Source: Vreelandella titanicae BH1 (GTDB taxonomy: Bacteria > Pseudomonadota > Gammaproteobacteria > Pseudomonadales > Halomonadaceae). Taken from it: a DNA stretch of 64,000 nt. This document shows positions 44,385-52,460 of this stretch, in pieces; position 1 is the first letter of the stretch; every line of letters starts with the position of its first letter. Location: NCBI RefSeq assembly GCF_000336575.1, contig NZ_AOPO01000014.1, positions 52,437 through 116,436 of the forward strand, given 5' to 3'. The position numbers were made by a program, and so were the translations under genes. Below the pieces are notes generated by a model, which worked only from the letters and a program-made list of their open reading frames with translations, was not told the origin of the DNA and did not search any database.

Positions 44385-45365
44385 TCACTCACTGATAATC
44401 TCCCAATGGCCCGACTTATCTGACCCTACTCTTTTCAACCTGCCCGCTTGCTGTAACTTGGCCATCGCACGGCCAATAGTACGTATGTCTTTCCCTGTGG
44501 TGTCGGCTATTTGCTGGCGAGTAATCGCCGGGTTGTGCTGAATTAACGCCATGATCGCTTCAGGTGTTTTTAGCCCAGAGACATTTACAGGGGCGTTTAC
44601 AGGGACATTTACAGGGGCGTTTTGTACTAGTGTCTGAGCGATGACCGATAACATAAAATGAATAAAGGGCGTGCTCTCGGCTTGCTGATCCGCTTGTTCA
44701 AGCGCTTGGTAATAGCGCTGCTGGTTGTCTTTGATAACGCTTTCCAGCGGCAACGATAAAAACAGCGGATGCCATTGCGACAAAATCAGCGTTTGCCACA
44801 AGCGTCCCATGCGACCATTGCCATCGTTAAAAGGATGGATAAATTCAAACTCGTAATGAAATACACTGCTGGTAATTAAAGGATGGTCTTTAGCCTGTTT
44901 TAGCCAATGGGTTAAATCCTCCATTAGCCCCGATACCTGATGAGCAGGTGGCGCAACATGATGTACTACATTCCCTTTGTGGATGCCCACCGCTTTATGC
45001 CGAAACTCGCCAGCATTTACCAGAATATCCGACATCATCAAGCCATGGGCGGTGAGTAAGTCATTGATGCTATCAGGTTGCAGCTTGGGTAAGGCATCGT
45101 AAGCCTGAATCGCCCCTTTGACCTCAGCCAACTCGCGCACACTCCCCATCACGCGCTGGCCGTCTACAATCGCGGTGACCTGCTCTTCAGTCAGGGTATT
45201 GCCTTCAATCGCCAACGTTCCGGTAATGGTTTTAATGCGGTTTTGCTTGCGCAACTGAGGCGAAGCATCCAGTGCATTAGCGTTCAGTCTGCCCACTTGC
45301 TCGCTGATCTCTGCGACCAGATTGAGAATATCGGCGGTGATGGTAAACGGGGGTTTATAACTCAT
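44385..45365 (-). CDS. Fic-domain protein with C-terminal winged helix
   Basis: 326 residues from the ATG of MSYKPPFTIT, which fits homologues; ATGs 4 and 8 codons upstream are possible. The Fic core motif HPFNDGNGRMGR is complete (about 177-188), so AMP or another nucleotide transfer to a protein hydroxyl is expected. The N-terminal TLAIEG (about 50-55) matches the (S/T)xxxE(G/N) inhibitory motif, so this is a self-inhibited class II Fic. A repeated PVNV/PVNA linker leads to a winged helix (about 258-326; ITRQQIADTTGKDIRTIGRA). Target unknown. It separates livM from its probable binding protein gene and may be an acquired insertion. Confidence 0.9.
   Translation of the reverse strand: MSYKPPFTITADILNLVAEISEQVGRLNANALDASPQLRKQNRIKTITGTLAIEGNTLTEEQVTAIVDGQRVMGSVRELAEVKGAIQAYDALPKLQPDSINDLLTAHGLMMSDILVNAGEFRHKAVGIHKGNVVHHVAPPAHQVSGLMEDLTHWLKQAKDHPLITSSVFHYEFEFIHPFNDGNGRMGRLWQTLILSQWHPLFLSLPLESVIKDNQQRYYQALEQADQQAESTPFIHFMLSVIAQTLVQNAPVNVPVNAPVNVSGLKTPEAIMALIQHNPAITRQQIADTTGKDIRTIGRAMAKLQQAGRLKRVGSDKSGHWEIISE
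44581..44622 (-). repeat. 12-bp tandem repeat inside the Fic gene
   Basis: Units ACATTTACAGGG, GCGTTTACAGGG, ACATTTACAGGG and a partial fourth encode the alternating PVNV/PVNA linker between the Fic domain and the winged helix. The unit is a multiple of three, so copy-number change would alter linker length without frameshift. Confidence 0.85.
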
Positions 45366-45389
45366 GGGTTTAATCATCCCCCCACACAT

Positions 45390-45411
45390 TCAGAATTTAA
45401 TTCTGATTCTA
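45390..45411 (-). promoter_or_regulatory. Palindromic operator and -10 box before the Fic gene
   Basis: TCAGAATT (45390-45397) and AATTCTGA (45399-45406) form a perfect 17-bp palindrome with a one-base centre. On the minus strand it directly follows a TAGAAT -10 box (45406-45411), so a bound repressor would cover the start of transcription. The winged helix of the Fic protein itself is a candidate regulator. No clear -35 is seen. Confidence 0.55.
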
Positions 45412-45465
45412 TCACACGTGGAATTGCAGGGAAGATTAAGGACAACAAGGTGGGCCATGCCAAAT

Positions 45466-45499
45466 AAAAAATGCCCGACTTAATAAGCCCGGCATTTTT
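45466..45499 (-). terminator. Terminator after the Liv-type binding protein gene
   Basis: AAAAATGCC on one side pairs with GGCATTTTT on the other (about 45467-45475 with 45490-45498), with a further CTT/AAG pair inside. The A- and T-runs at both ends make it able to act on both strands; its main use should be 18 bases past the binding protein stop. Confidence 0.85.
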
Positions 45500-45516
45500 A
45501 ACACTAATGCTGAGAA

Positions 45517-46725
45517 TTAAAGATCAACCTGACCTTTGCTGGTAAAGGTGCCGTCTTCCACAGCCATCTCGACCACCACGCCAGGCACGTCGCCGTTGTC
45601 ATCGAACTCATGCGAACCAGAGGCGCCTTCGTAGTTGATGTCGGTGCCTGCGGCAATCAGCTCAACCGCTTTTTCCCACTCGCCGGGCAGAATGACCTCG
45701 CCGGGGGCGCTGGAAACACTGCGCAGTGCTTCGGAAAGGCCTTCACGCTCGGCGCTGCCGTTCTGCTCAATCGCCAATGCGACCAGGAAAGCGGCATCGT
45801 AGGCCTGGGCGGCAAATACTGCGCTTGGATCGAAGCCAGCAGCTTCGGCGGCTTCGATAAAGATATCGGTACCGGGCAGGTCAGGGCTGCCGGGGCGCGT
45901 GGCGATCATGCCATCCAGCACGTCTGCACCGATGGCTTCAATAAGGCTATCGCCGACCATGCCGTCAGCACCTACGTACTGGGTAAACATACCGCTTTCA
46001 TAGGCTTGGCGCAGCACGGTCTGACCCGAGGTGTCGGCGTAGGCCAGCACGACGAGAGTATCCACGCCACTGACTGACAGTGAGCCTAGCTCAGAGCGAT
46101 AATCCGCGCGGTTATCTTCGTGGGCAAGGTTCTCAGTAATCTCACCTCCGCCGGCTTCAAAAGCAGCGCTAAAGGCGTCAGAAAGCCCCTGACCATAATC
46201 ATTGTTGACATAAGTGACCGCCACTGCGTCGATACCTTTTTCAAGCAACAGCTTGGCAAGGATCTCGCCCTGGAAAGCATCCGACGGCACGGTACGGAAG
46301 ACGAGATCATTATCGTCCAGCTCAGATACCGCAGGGGCAGTCGAAGCGGGCGACACCATCAACACACCACCGGGAATGGCGGCGTTATTAGCCGCAGCAA
46401 TGGTCGCACCAGTACACAGCGCACCGACAATCGCGGTGACATTTTCAGAGTTCACCATGCGGTCGGCGGCGTTAGAGGCAGCCGATGCATCGGAACAGGT
46501 GGTATCACCGGACGGCATCACCAACGTTTGGCCATCTAGAATGCCGCCCTGCTCATTGATCTGCTCTACGGCTAGTTGAGCACCTTCAAAAATGGGTGGC
46601 GTTAAACTTTCGATTCCCCCGGTAAAGCCGCCCAAGAAGCCAACTTTGACCTCTGCCTGTGCGAACCCGGTCATTGCCAGGGTTGAGGCCGCCACAGCGG
46701 TGGCTAATGCGCGCTTATTGATCAT
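45517..46725 (-). CDS. Liv-type ABC transporter periplasmic binding protein
   Basis: 402 residues. Signal peptide about 1-24 (ends FAQA). The mature part is a type I periplasmic-binding fold (KVGFLGGFTGGIESLTPPIF, AAIPGGVLMVSPASTAPAVS, YVNNDYGQGLSDAF). Two Cys (about 77 and 104) could form a disulphide. It probably delivers substrate to LivFGHM encoded convergently nearby. The sequence is acidic, fitting a halophile periplasm. Ligand could be branched-chain amino acids, amides or other small molecules. Confidence 0.9.
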   Translation of the reverse strand: MINKRALATAVAASTLAMTGFAQAEVKVGFLGGFTGGIESLTPPIFEGAQLAVEQINEQGGILDGQTLVMPSGDTTCSDASAASNAADRMVNSENVTAIVGALCTGATIAAANNAAIPGGVLMVSPASTAPAVSELDDNDLVFRTVPSDAFQGEILAKLLLEKGIDAVAVTYVNNDYGQGLSDAFSAAFEAGGGEITENLAHEDNRADYRSELGSLSVSGVDTLVVLAYADTSGQTVLRQAYESGMFTQYVGADGMVGDSLIEAIGADVLDGMIATRPGSPDLPGTDIFIEAAEAAGFDPSAVFAAQAYDAAFLVALAIEQNGSAEREGLSEALRSVSSAPGEVILPGEWEKAVELIAAGTDINYEGASGSHEFDDNGDVPGVVVEMAVEDGTFTSKGQVDL

Positions 46726-46844
46726 ATTATTTGTCGCTCCCAGTGTCGTAAAAAGTTGTGCAATTTTTTAGTGTGCCTCAGCGGACAATCGTTAAGGCTG
46801 CTATTAATCTGGAACTGGAACGGCAAAAACACAAGCAACGCTTT

Positions 46845-47090
46845 CTAACGCTCCTCGCCTTCCTCAAGATATCGCCTGCGTTCAGCGAGCTGCTTTTGAA
46901 GGCGTTTGCGTCGGTAAAGCCGCACCAGCGCAATCGTTAACGCAGTGATCAGCATGGCGGCCAACACCACACCCTGCCAGGGGCGAGCCGCATTGCCCAT
47001 CACCGTTTCCAGAGTCATTATCAGGATCAAGCCAATCGCCTGGGATCCGATCGCTAGCGCGCGCAGCTTATCGAAAGCGGGTGAGGGCAT
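46845..47090 (-). CDS. Small two-helix membrane protein of unknown function
   Basis: 81 residues. Two hydrophobic segments (about 14-31 and 40-58) are followed by a very basic then acidic cytosolic tail (RLYRRKRLQKQLAERRRYLE). GGAG lies five bases before the ATG, which supports translation. I do not recognise a family. It is divergent from the TlpA-like gene and lies upstream of, and in the same direction as, the binding protein gene, 119 bases away. Confidence 0.65.
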   Translation of the reverse strand: MPSPAFDKLRALAIGSQAIGLILIMTLETVMGNAARPWQGVVLAAMLITALTIALVRLYRRKRLQKQLAERRRYLEEGEER

Positions 47091-47206
47091 AACGTCTCCG
47101 TAATTTTCAGCTCAAATGATATGGTCTCCTAGTGTACCTGCTTCGCAACATGCTTAACTGGGAACCCAAATTAAAAACCTACGTTGAAAACCTGAACGGG
47201 AAATCC

Positions 47207-48010
47207 ATGAACGCCATTGCTCTCGGCCCGCTACTGATTTCGCTACCACGCCTGTACGCCGTTGGCTGCGCGCTGCTGCTACTGCTCTGCGCGCGCTTCT
47301 TGCTAGGGCTGCCTCGCCCGGCTCAGCAGCGCTGGTTTACCGGGCTTATTATTGTTTGGTTAGTGGGCGCTCGAGTGGGCCATATCCTGCTCAACCTGGA
47401 TAGCTATAGCGCCGCCCCGCTTGAAGCGCTCAAAGTCTGGCAACCCGGCTACCATGGCCTGTGGGGGATGACGGTTGGCTTGGTATGGACGGCCTGGACG
47501 CTGCGGGCTCGGTTACTGGCCATGGGCGGAGCAATGGCCATGCTGATCGCCGCTTCCAGCCTATGGCTGGTGCTGGTCACCCTGGCGCCCCTGGGCAATG
47601 ACTTTGCGGTTGACGCCCTACCGGAGATCACCCTTGAGGATGTGGAAGGCAATGACGTGCATCTGCCCTCACTGACCGACAACGCTGACCTGATTATCGT
47701 CAACCTGTGGGCGACCTGGTGCCCTCCCTGCCTGCGTGAAATGCCGCTGCTCGAGGAGGCCGCAAAACGCGATGGTGTCAGCGTGGTGGTTGCTAACCAA
47801 GGCGAAGACCTACTGCCCATGGTGCGCTACCTGGATGAGCAGCAGCTTGAATTTCGCTACGCCCTGCGTGACCCCAGCCAGCAGCTGATGGCGCTTTTTC
47901 AAGCACCGGGATTGCCCACCACAGTGCTGTTCGACGGCCAGGGGAACACCCTGGATATCCACGTTGGCGAGCTTACTCGCGCCCAGCTGGATCGCTGGTT
48001 ACAAGATTGA
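47207..48010 (+). CDS. TlpA-like thioredoxin protein with an Lgt-like membrane domain
   Basis: 267 residues from the ATG at 47207, preceded by GGGA. About four membrane segments (1-130) include RVGHILLNLDSYSAAPLEAL and KVWQPGYHGLWG, which recall prolipoprotein diacylglyceryl transferase (Lgt) but lack its full catalytic set. A periplasmic thioredoxin-fold domain (about 135-267) has the active site WATWCPPC (Cys172, Cys175) and the cis-Pro loop GLPTTVLFD. It probably reduces disulphides in the periplasm, taking electrons through the membrane part or a partner such as DsbD. Exact client unknown. Confidence 0.85.
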   Translation: MNAIALGPLLISLPRLYAVGCALLLLLCARFLLGLPRPAQQRWFTGLIIVWLVGARVGHILLNLDSYSAAPLEALKVWQPGYHGLWGMTVGLVWTAWTLRARLLAMGGAMAMLIAASSLWLVLVTLAPLGNDFAVDALPEITLEDVEGNDVHLPSLTDNADLIIVNLWATWCPPCLREMPLLEEAAKRDGVSVVVANQGEDLLPMVRYLDEQQLEFRYALRDPSQQLMALFQAPGLPTTVLFDGQGNTLDIHVGELTRAQLDRWLQD

Positions 48011-48123
48011 TGCCGATACACCTTAATCCCCCCGCTGCTTTGCGTTAGAATCCCCCGCCCTGTTGCTGCCGGCGCTCACTACCGGCGGCAGTCGACCCGT
48101 TTTGCAGACTCTCCCGAGGCATC

Positions 48124-51069
48124 ATGAGCGATTTTTCTCCCGGCCAACGCTGGATTAGCGACGGCGAAGCCGAGCTTGGGCTCGGTACCGTGCTTAACTG
48201 CGACGCCCGTAGCGTTACCATTTTGTTCAGTGCCAGTCAGGAAACCCGTACCTACAACACCCGCCAAGCCCCGCTGACCCGCGTTATGTTCGGCAGCGGC
48301 GACCGCGTACTCTCTGCTGACGGCTGGCAGATCGTTGTCGATGACAGCAAAGAGTCCAACGGCCTGATCACCTATATCGGTGAAGACAAGGAAGGCAATC
48401 TGCGCGAGCTGCCCGAGGCCAAACTCGCCGATACCATGCAGTTCGACCAGGCTCGCGACCGCCTGCTGACTGGCCAGGTCGATCGCAACGACTGGTTTGA
48501 TTTGCGCTTTCGTACCCTGCACCACTATCAACGTATCGAGCAGCACAGCGCGCTGGGCTTTTCCGGGCCGCGCATCGATCTGATACCCCATCAGCTCTAC
48601 ATTGCCAATGAAGTTGCCAACCGCCATGCACCTCGGGTACTGCTGGCGGACGAAGTGGGCCTGGGTAAAACCATTGAAGCTGGCCTGATTCTGCACCGCC
48701 TACTGCTCAATGGCCGCGTTGAGCGGGCGCTGATTCTGGTACCCGACAGCCTCACTCACCAGTGGCTGGTCGAGCTGCTGCGACGCTTTTCGCTCAACGT
48801 CTCGCTACTGGATGAAACCCAGAGCCAGGCCCACGGCAGCGCCAACCCCTTTGAGAGCGCCCAGCTGGTGCTAGCGAGCCAGGGCTGGCTATTTGCCAAC
48901 CCTCAGCGTCAAGAGCAGGCACTGGCCAGCCAGTTCGACCTGCTGATTGTTGACGAAGCGCACCACCTCGACTGGAGTGAAGAAGGCAGCGGCCCCGGCT
49001 ATCGGTGCGTCGAACAGCTTTCGGCGGTGATTCCCGGCCTGCTGCTGCTCACCGCGACCCCCGAACAGATGGGTATCAAGAGCCACTTTGCCCGCCTGCG
49101 GTTGCTGGATAGCGAGCGCTACCATGATCTTGAGCGCTTCAAAGCCGAAGAGAGCCACTACACCGAAGTGGCCCGCGCCATCGACGCCTTGGAGGCACTG
49201 CCTGACGACCCTAGCGCCCGTAGCGACGTCTCTGCGGTAGCCGATGACCGCGACAGCCAGGCGCTGCTGGCCATCCTGTGCAACCCGGAGGCAAGCAAAG
49301 CGCAGCAGGACACCGCTCGCGACCAACTGAGCGAAGCGCTGCTGGATCGCCACGGTACCGGTCGAGTGATGTTCCGCAACAGCCGCCGTCACGTAGGAGG
49401 CTTCCCGGAGCGGCGCTTAAACCTGGCACCGTTAGCGCTGCCTTCGGCCTACCGTCGCGTGGTGCGCCGCTTAGAGCGCGACGATGATTACCTTGACGAG
49501 CTGCTGATCGAGACCGGCATGGATCACCCCGACGTGCTGATCTATCCCGACGCGGCCTACCGCGAGCTCAGCAATGATCCGCTCAACGGCGAAGACTGGT
49601 GGCACATCGATCCGCGGGTTAACTGGCTACTGGAAAAGCTCAGCGACGACAGTGAGAGCGGCTTCGCTAACGAGAAAGTCCTGGTCATTGCCCACCACCG
49701 GGAAACCGCCGAAGGGCTTGCTGAAGGGCTGCGGGTGCTGGGCGGCTACCACGCGCCGGTGTTCCACGAAGACCTCTCCCTGATCGAGCGTGACCGCGCG
49801 GCGGCGGCGTTTGCCGATGAGGATGAGGGCGTACAGGTGCTGGTCTGCTCGGAAATTGGCTCAGAGGGGCGCAACTTCCAGTTCTGCCGTCACCTGGTGA
49901 TGTTCGATATGCCTCAGCATCCGGATCAGCTCGAACAGCGCATCGGCCGCCTGGATCGCATCGGTCAGCGCCACGCCATTGAGCTGCACATTCCGACCTT
50001 CGAAGGCAGCCCCGGCGAGCGCCTGCTGCGCTGGTACCACGAAGGCATGGATGCGTTCAGTGCTCCCCATGGGGTCGGCAACGAGCTGTTTGATGCCTTT
50101 GGTGACGCCCTGGCTGATGCCCTGCTGGATGATGAGGCACTTGACGAGATCATCGCCGAAACCCGTACGATGTTTAGCGCCAAGCTGGCGGAGCACGATG
50201 CGGGCCGTAACCGGCTGCTTGAGCTCAACGCCTGCCGCCCCGCCCGCGCTCAGCAGGTGATCGACGCGGTGCGCGAGCTTGACGATGACGCTGCCCTGCC
50301 GCGTTACCTGGAACGGGCACTGGATATTTTCGGCGTGGATAGCCAGGAGATCGGCAAAGGCTTAATGCACCTGCAGCCCAGCCAACATATGCTGGATGGC
50401 CTGCCGGGCCTGGTTAAAGGTGAAGAGGGCTTTACCGCCACCTACAGCCGCTCCCAGGCGCTGGCCCGTGACGATGTGCAGCGGCTCTCCTGGGAACACC
50501 CACTGCTGCGTGAAATGATGGGTCGGGTGCTGGATGGCACCATGGGCAACTCGGCGCTGGCTCTGCTGCGCCACGACGCCATTCCCAGCGGCCGCTTGAT
50601 GGCCGAGCTGGTGTTTCGCACCCACTGCCCGGCACCCAAGAAGCTGCACCTTAACCGCTTCCTGCCACCCACCGCGGTGCGTTTGCTGCTGGATGAATCG
50701 GGCGCCAACCTGACCAGCAAGATCTCCTTCACCGGCTTGGGCAAAAACCTGCAGAAGGTCAACAAGTCGCTGGCGCGGGATTTGATCAAGAGCCGTCACG
50801 ACCAGCTGCGTGAACTGCTAACGCAGGGTGAAGGCGAAGCCGAGCGCCAGTTGCCCAGCATCGTCGAGAACGCCGAAGCGCGTATGCGCACTCAGTTGGA
50901 CGCCGAGATTGCCCGCTTAACCGCCCTGGCTGAGCACAACCCGGCGGTGCGCAGTGCGGAAATCGACGCGCTAAAAGATGAGCGCAAGGCACTTAGCGAA
51001 GCCATTGAAAACACCCGCCTGCGGCTGGACTCAGTACGGGTGATTATCACCGTTGATGCCGACCGCTAA
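48124..51069 (+). CDS. rapA: RNA polymerase-associated ATPase RapA (HepA)
   Basis: 981 residues, a Swi2/Snf2 translocase. N-terminal Tudor-like domains (FSPGQRWISDGEAELGLGTV), Walker A DEVGLGKT (176-183), DEAH (277-280) and helicase motif VI QRIGRLDRIGQ (about 605-615). The long C-terminal domain ends RVIITVDADR. RapA binds core RNA polymerase and recycles it from stalled post-termination complexes, which matters under high salt in E. coli. GAGG lies five bases before the ATG. Convergent with the yfcH-like gene, overlapping by four bases. Confidence 0.97.
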   Translation: MSDFSPGQRWISDGEAELGLGTVLNCDARSVTILFSASQETRTYNTRQAPLTRVMFGSGDRVLSADGWQIVVDDSKESNGLITYIGEDKEGNLRELPEAKLADTMQFDQARDRLLTGQVDRNDWFDLRFRTLHHYQRIEQHSALGFSGPRIDLIPHQLYIANEVANRHAPRVLLADEVGLGKTIEAGLILHRLLLNGRVERALILVPDSLTHQWLVELLRRFSLNVSLLDETQSQAHGSANPFESAQLVLASQGWLFANPQRQEQALASQFDLLIVDEAHHLDWSEEGSGPGYRCVEQLSAVIPGLLLLTATPEQMGIKSHFARLRLLDSERYHDLERFKAEESHYTEVARAIDALEALPDDPSARSDVSAVADDRDSQALLAILCNPEASKAQQDTARDQLSEALLDRHGTGRVMFRNSRRHVGGFPERRLNLAPLALPSAYRRVVRRLERDDDYLDELLIETGMDHPDVLIYPDAAYRELSNDPLNGEDWWHIDPRVNWLLEKLSDDSESGFANEKVLVIAHHRETAEGLAEGLRVLGGYHAPVFHEDLSLIERDRAAAAFADEDEGVQVLVCSEIGSEGRNFQFCRHLVMFDMPQHPDQLEQRIGRLDRIGQRHAIELHIPTFEGSPGERLLRWYHEGMDAFSAPHGVGNELFDAFGDALADALLDDEALDEIIAETRTMFSAKLAEHDAGRNRLLELNACRPARAQQVIDAVRELDDDAALPRYLERALDIFGVDSQEIGKGLMHLQPSQHMLDGLPGLVKGEEGFTATYSRSQALARDDVQRLSWEHPLLREMMGRVLDGTMGNSALALLRHDAIPSGRLMAELVFRTHCPAPKKLHLNRFLPPTAVRLLLDESGANLTSKISFTGLGKNLQKVNKSLARDLIKSRHDQLRELLTQGEGEAERQLPSIVENAEARMRTQLDAEIARLTALAEHNPAVRSAEIDALKDERKALSEAIENTRLRLDSVRVIITVDADR

Positions 51070-51968
51070 AGGATCGCCTCAAGCGCCTTGTCCAGGGTGG
51101 GGTATTGGAAGCTAAACCCTGCCTCTTCCAGGCGCACGGGGCGCATATCTGCTCCGGTCAGCAGTAACCGCGACATTTCTCCAAAGCCCGCTTTTAATAC
51201 AAAAGCGGGTACTGGGAAAATGGCCGGGCGATTGAGGTGACTGGCCAGGGTTTTAGTGAAGGTGGCATTAGTCACTGGATGCGGGGCACAGCCATTGAAG
51301 GCACCGCTCAAGTCCTCTTGATTGATGAGAAACAGGATCGCCGCGACTAAATCGTCGCGGTGGATCCACGGCATAAACTGCTCGCCGCTGCCAAAGCGGC
51401 CACCCACCCCCCACTTAAACGGCGGCAGCATCTTCTCCAGGCTGCCTCCACCCGCCTCTAGCACTAGGCCAATGCGCACAATCGCCAGCCGCACGCCCAT
51501 GGCCTCAATAGGCTTAGCGGCTGCCTCCCACTGTTTGCACAGCCGATGGGCAAACTCATCGTTAGGCATGGTCTTCTCAGTCACCACGCGCTTGCCCTGA
51601 TCGCCGTAGTAGCCCATCGCTGAACCCGATACCATCACCTTGGGCAGCGGCTGGCCGTTAGCTTTGAGCTGCTCGCAAAGCGCCACCAACTGCTCGGTCG
51701 CCGCCACCCGGGAGTTAATCAGCTTGGCTTTCTGCTCATCGCTCCAGCGCTTGGCGGCAATCGGCTCACCGGCCAGGTTAACCAAGGCGTCCGGCGGCGA
51801 TTCAATAAACGCCTGGGCGCTATCGCGAATGTCACAATTGTTCGGCAAACGATCCCGCACTTGGTGAGGCGAGCGGGAGACCACCTGCACCTCGTGACCC
51901 TGTTCAACTAACTGCCGGCATAGTCGCTGGCCGACAAAGCCACTGCCTCCGGTGATTAATACACGCAT
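51066..51968 (-). CDS. TIGR01777-type SDR epimerase (YfcH-like)
   Basis: 300 residues. N-terminal Rossmann motif TGGSGFVGQRL (6-16), catalytic SAMGYYGDQG with the Tyr of an extended SDR, and the C-terminal DUF1731 (about 250-297; PAFVLKAGFGEMSRLLLTGA). The family binds NADP(H); its substrate is not known. AGGAG lies nine bases before the ATG. It diverges from the LitR gene across a 492-base gap. Confidence 0.92.
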   Translation of the reverse strand: MRVLITGGSGFVGQRLCRQLVEQGHEVQVVSRSPHQVRDRLPNNCDIRDSAQAFIESPPDALVNLAGEPIAAKRWSDEQKAKLINSRVAATEQLVALCEQLKANGQPLPKVMVSGSAMGYYGDQGKRVVTEKTMPNDEFAHRLCKQWEAAAKPIEAMGVRLAIVRIGLVLEAGGGSLEKMLPPFKWGVGGRFGSGEQFMPWIHRDDLVAAILFLINQEDLSGAFNGCAPHPVTNATFTKTLASHLNRPAIFPVPAFVLKAGFGEMSRLLLTGADMRPVRLEEAGFSFQYPTLDKALEAIL

Positions 51969-52293
51969 GGGGTTTTGCTCCTGTTGGTGGCATCGTTGAA
52001 ATCCTGCATAGCCGCCTGGCCGACACTTACCTATCAGGCTAGTTCACGCGGCCGGCAGGCGCACAATGATGATCAAAAGCGCTGCTTATCGCTGGCGCTA
52101 TGCGCAGCCATCAACTACTTGCGCACATGATTTCTTATACAATGCAAGTGGCCTGGCTCTGTGCGGCGACAGCTTCCGCGACGGCCGCGTTGAGGATGCT
52201 TGGCTATCCGGCCACCGTTTAGGAAAGGCGCTAATAGGCCGGTCGGTTCAATAAAGAGCGAGCTTAAATGATTAAGAAGGATTCTTATAAAGG

Positions 52294-52320
52294 TTGTACC
52301 GGGTAGCGACAAGTTGTACA
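52294..52320 (+). promoter_or_regulatory. TTGTAC direct repeats, candidate LitR operator/promoter
   Basis: TTGTACC (52294-52300) and TTGTACA (52314-52320) start exactly 20 bases apart, two turns on one face of the helix; the second lies in the palindrome TTGTACAA. The first can act as a -35 with TACAAA (52317-52322) as -10 at 17 bases. TTGTAC-like boxes are, as I recall, bound by LitR-family regulators of light-inducible genes. They lie 141-167 bases before the LitR start. Confidence 0.5.
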
Positions 52321-52391
52321 AATGGGCATACAGTATCGTGCTAATGTTTAGTTTTTAAATCAGGCAACCTTTAAATGGAACATGAATCACC

Positions 52392-52437
52392 TTCGCCGCG
52401 GCGAACAATAACAAGCCCCTGCAGCGCCGCGCTGCAG
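52392..52437 (+). other. Two hairpins in the LitR leader
   Basis: TTCGCCG followed by CGGCGAA (52392-52405) is a perfect 14-bp palindrome. CTGCAGCG (52419-52426) pairs with CGCTGCAG (52430-52437) around CCG. Both lie in the untranslated leader, the second 23 bases before the ATG, so they could limit translation. Confidence 0.5.
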
Positions 52438-52460
52438 TCAACGAAGAGGTACTGGCGCCC

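Larger units (their letters stand above)
51969..52460. other. 492-base intergenic region between yfcH-like and LitR genes
   Basis: I find no convincing gene; the 62-codon plus-strand frame at 52066-52254 lacks a ribosome-binding site and any recognisable motif. The right half holds TTGTAC direct repeats (52294-52320) and two hairpins (52392-52405 and 52419-52437). The left half shows only AT-rich promoter-like stretches near 52135. Confidence 0.6.

Noticed and set aside
44384..46726. Toxin-antitoxin pair formed by the Fic gene and a neighbour
   Set aside because: The inhibitory motif is inside the Fic protein itself (class II) and no small antitoxin gene is next to it.
46758..46940. 60-codon plus frame upstream of the binding protein gene
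   Set aside because: It overlaps the small membrane protein gene antisense and lacks a start signal.
52066..52254. 62-codon frame in the gap before the LitR gene
   Set aside because: No Shine-Dalgarno sequence, no known family, and poor codon pattern.
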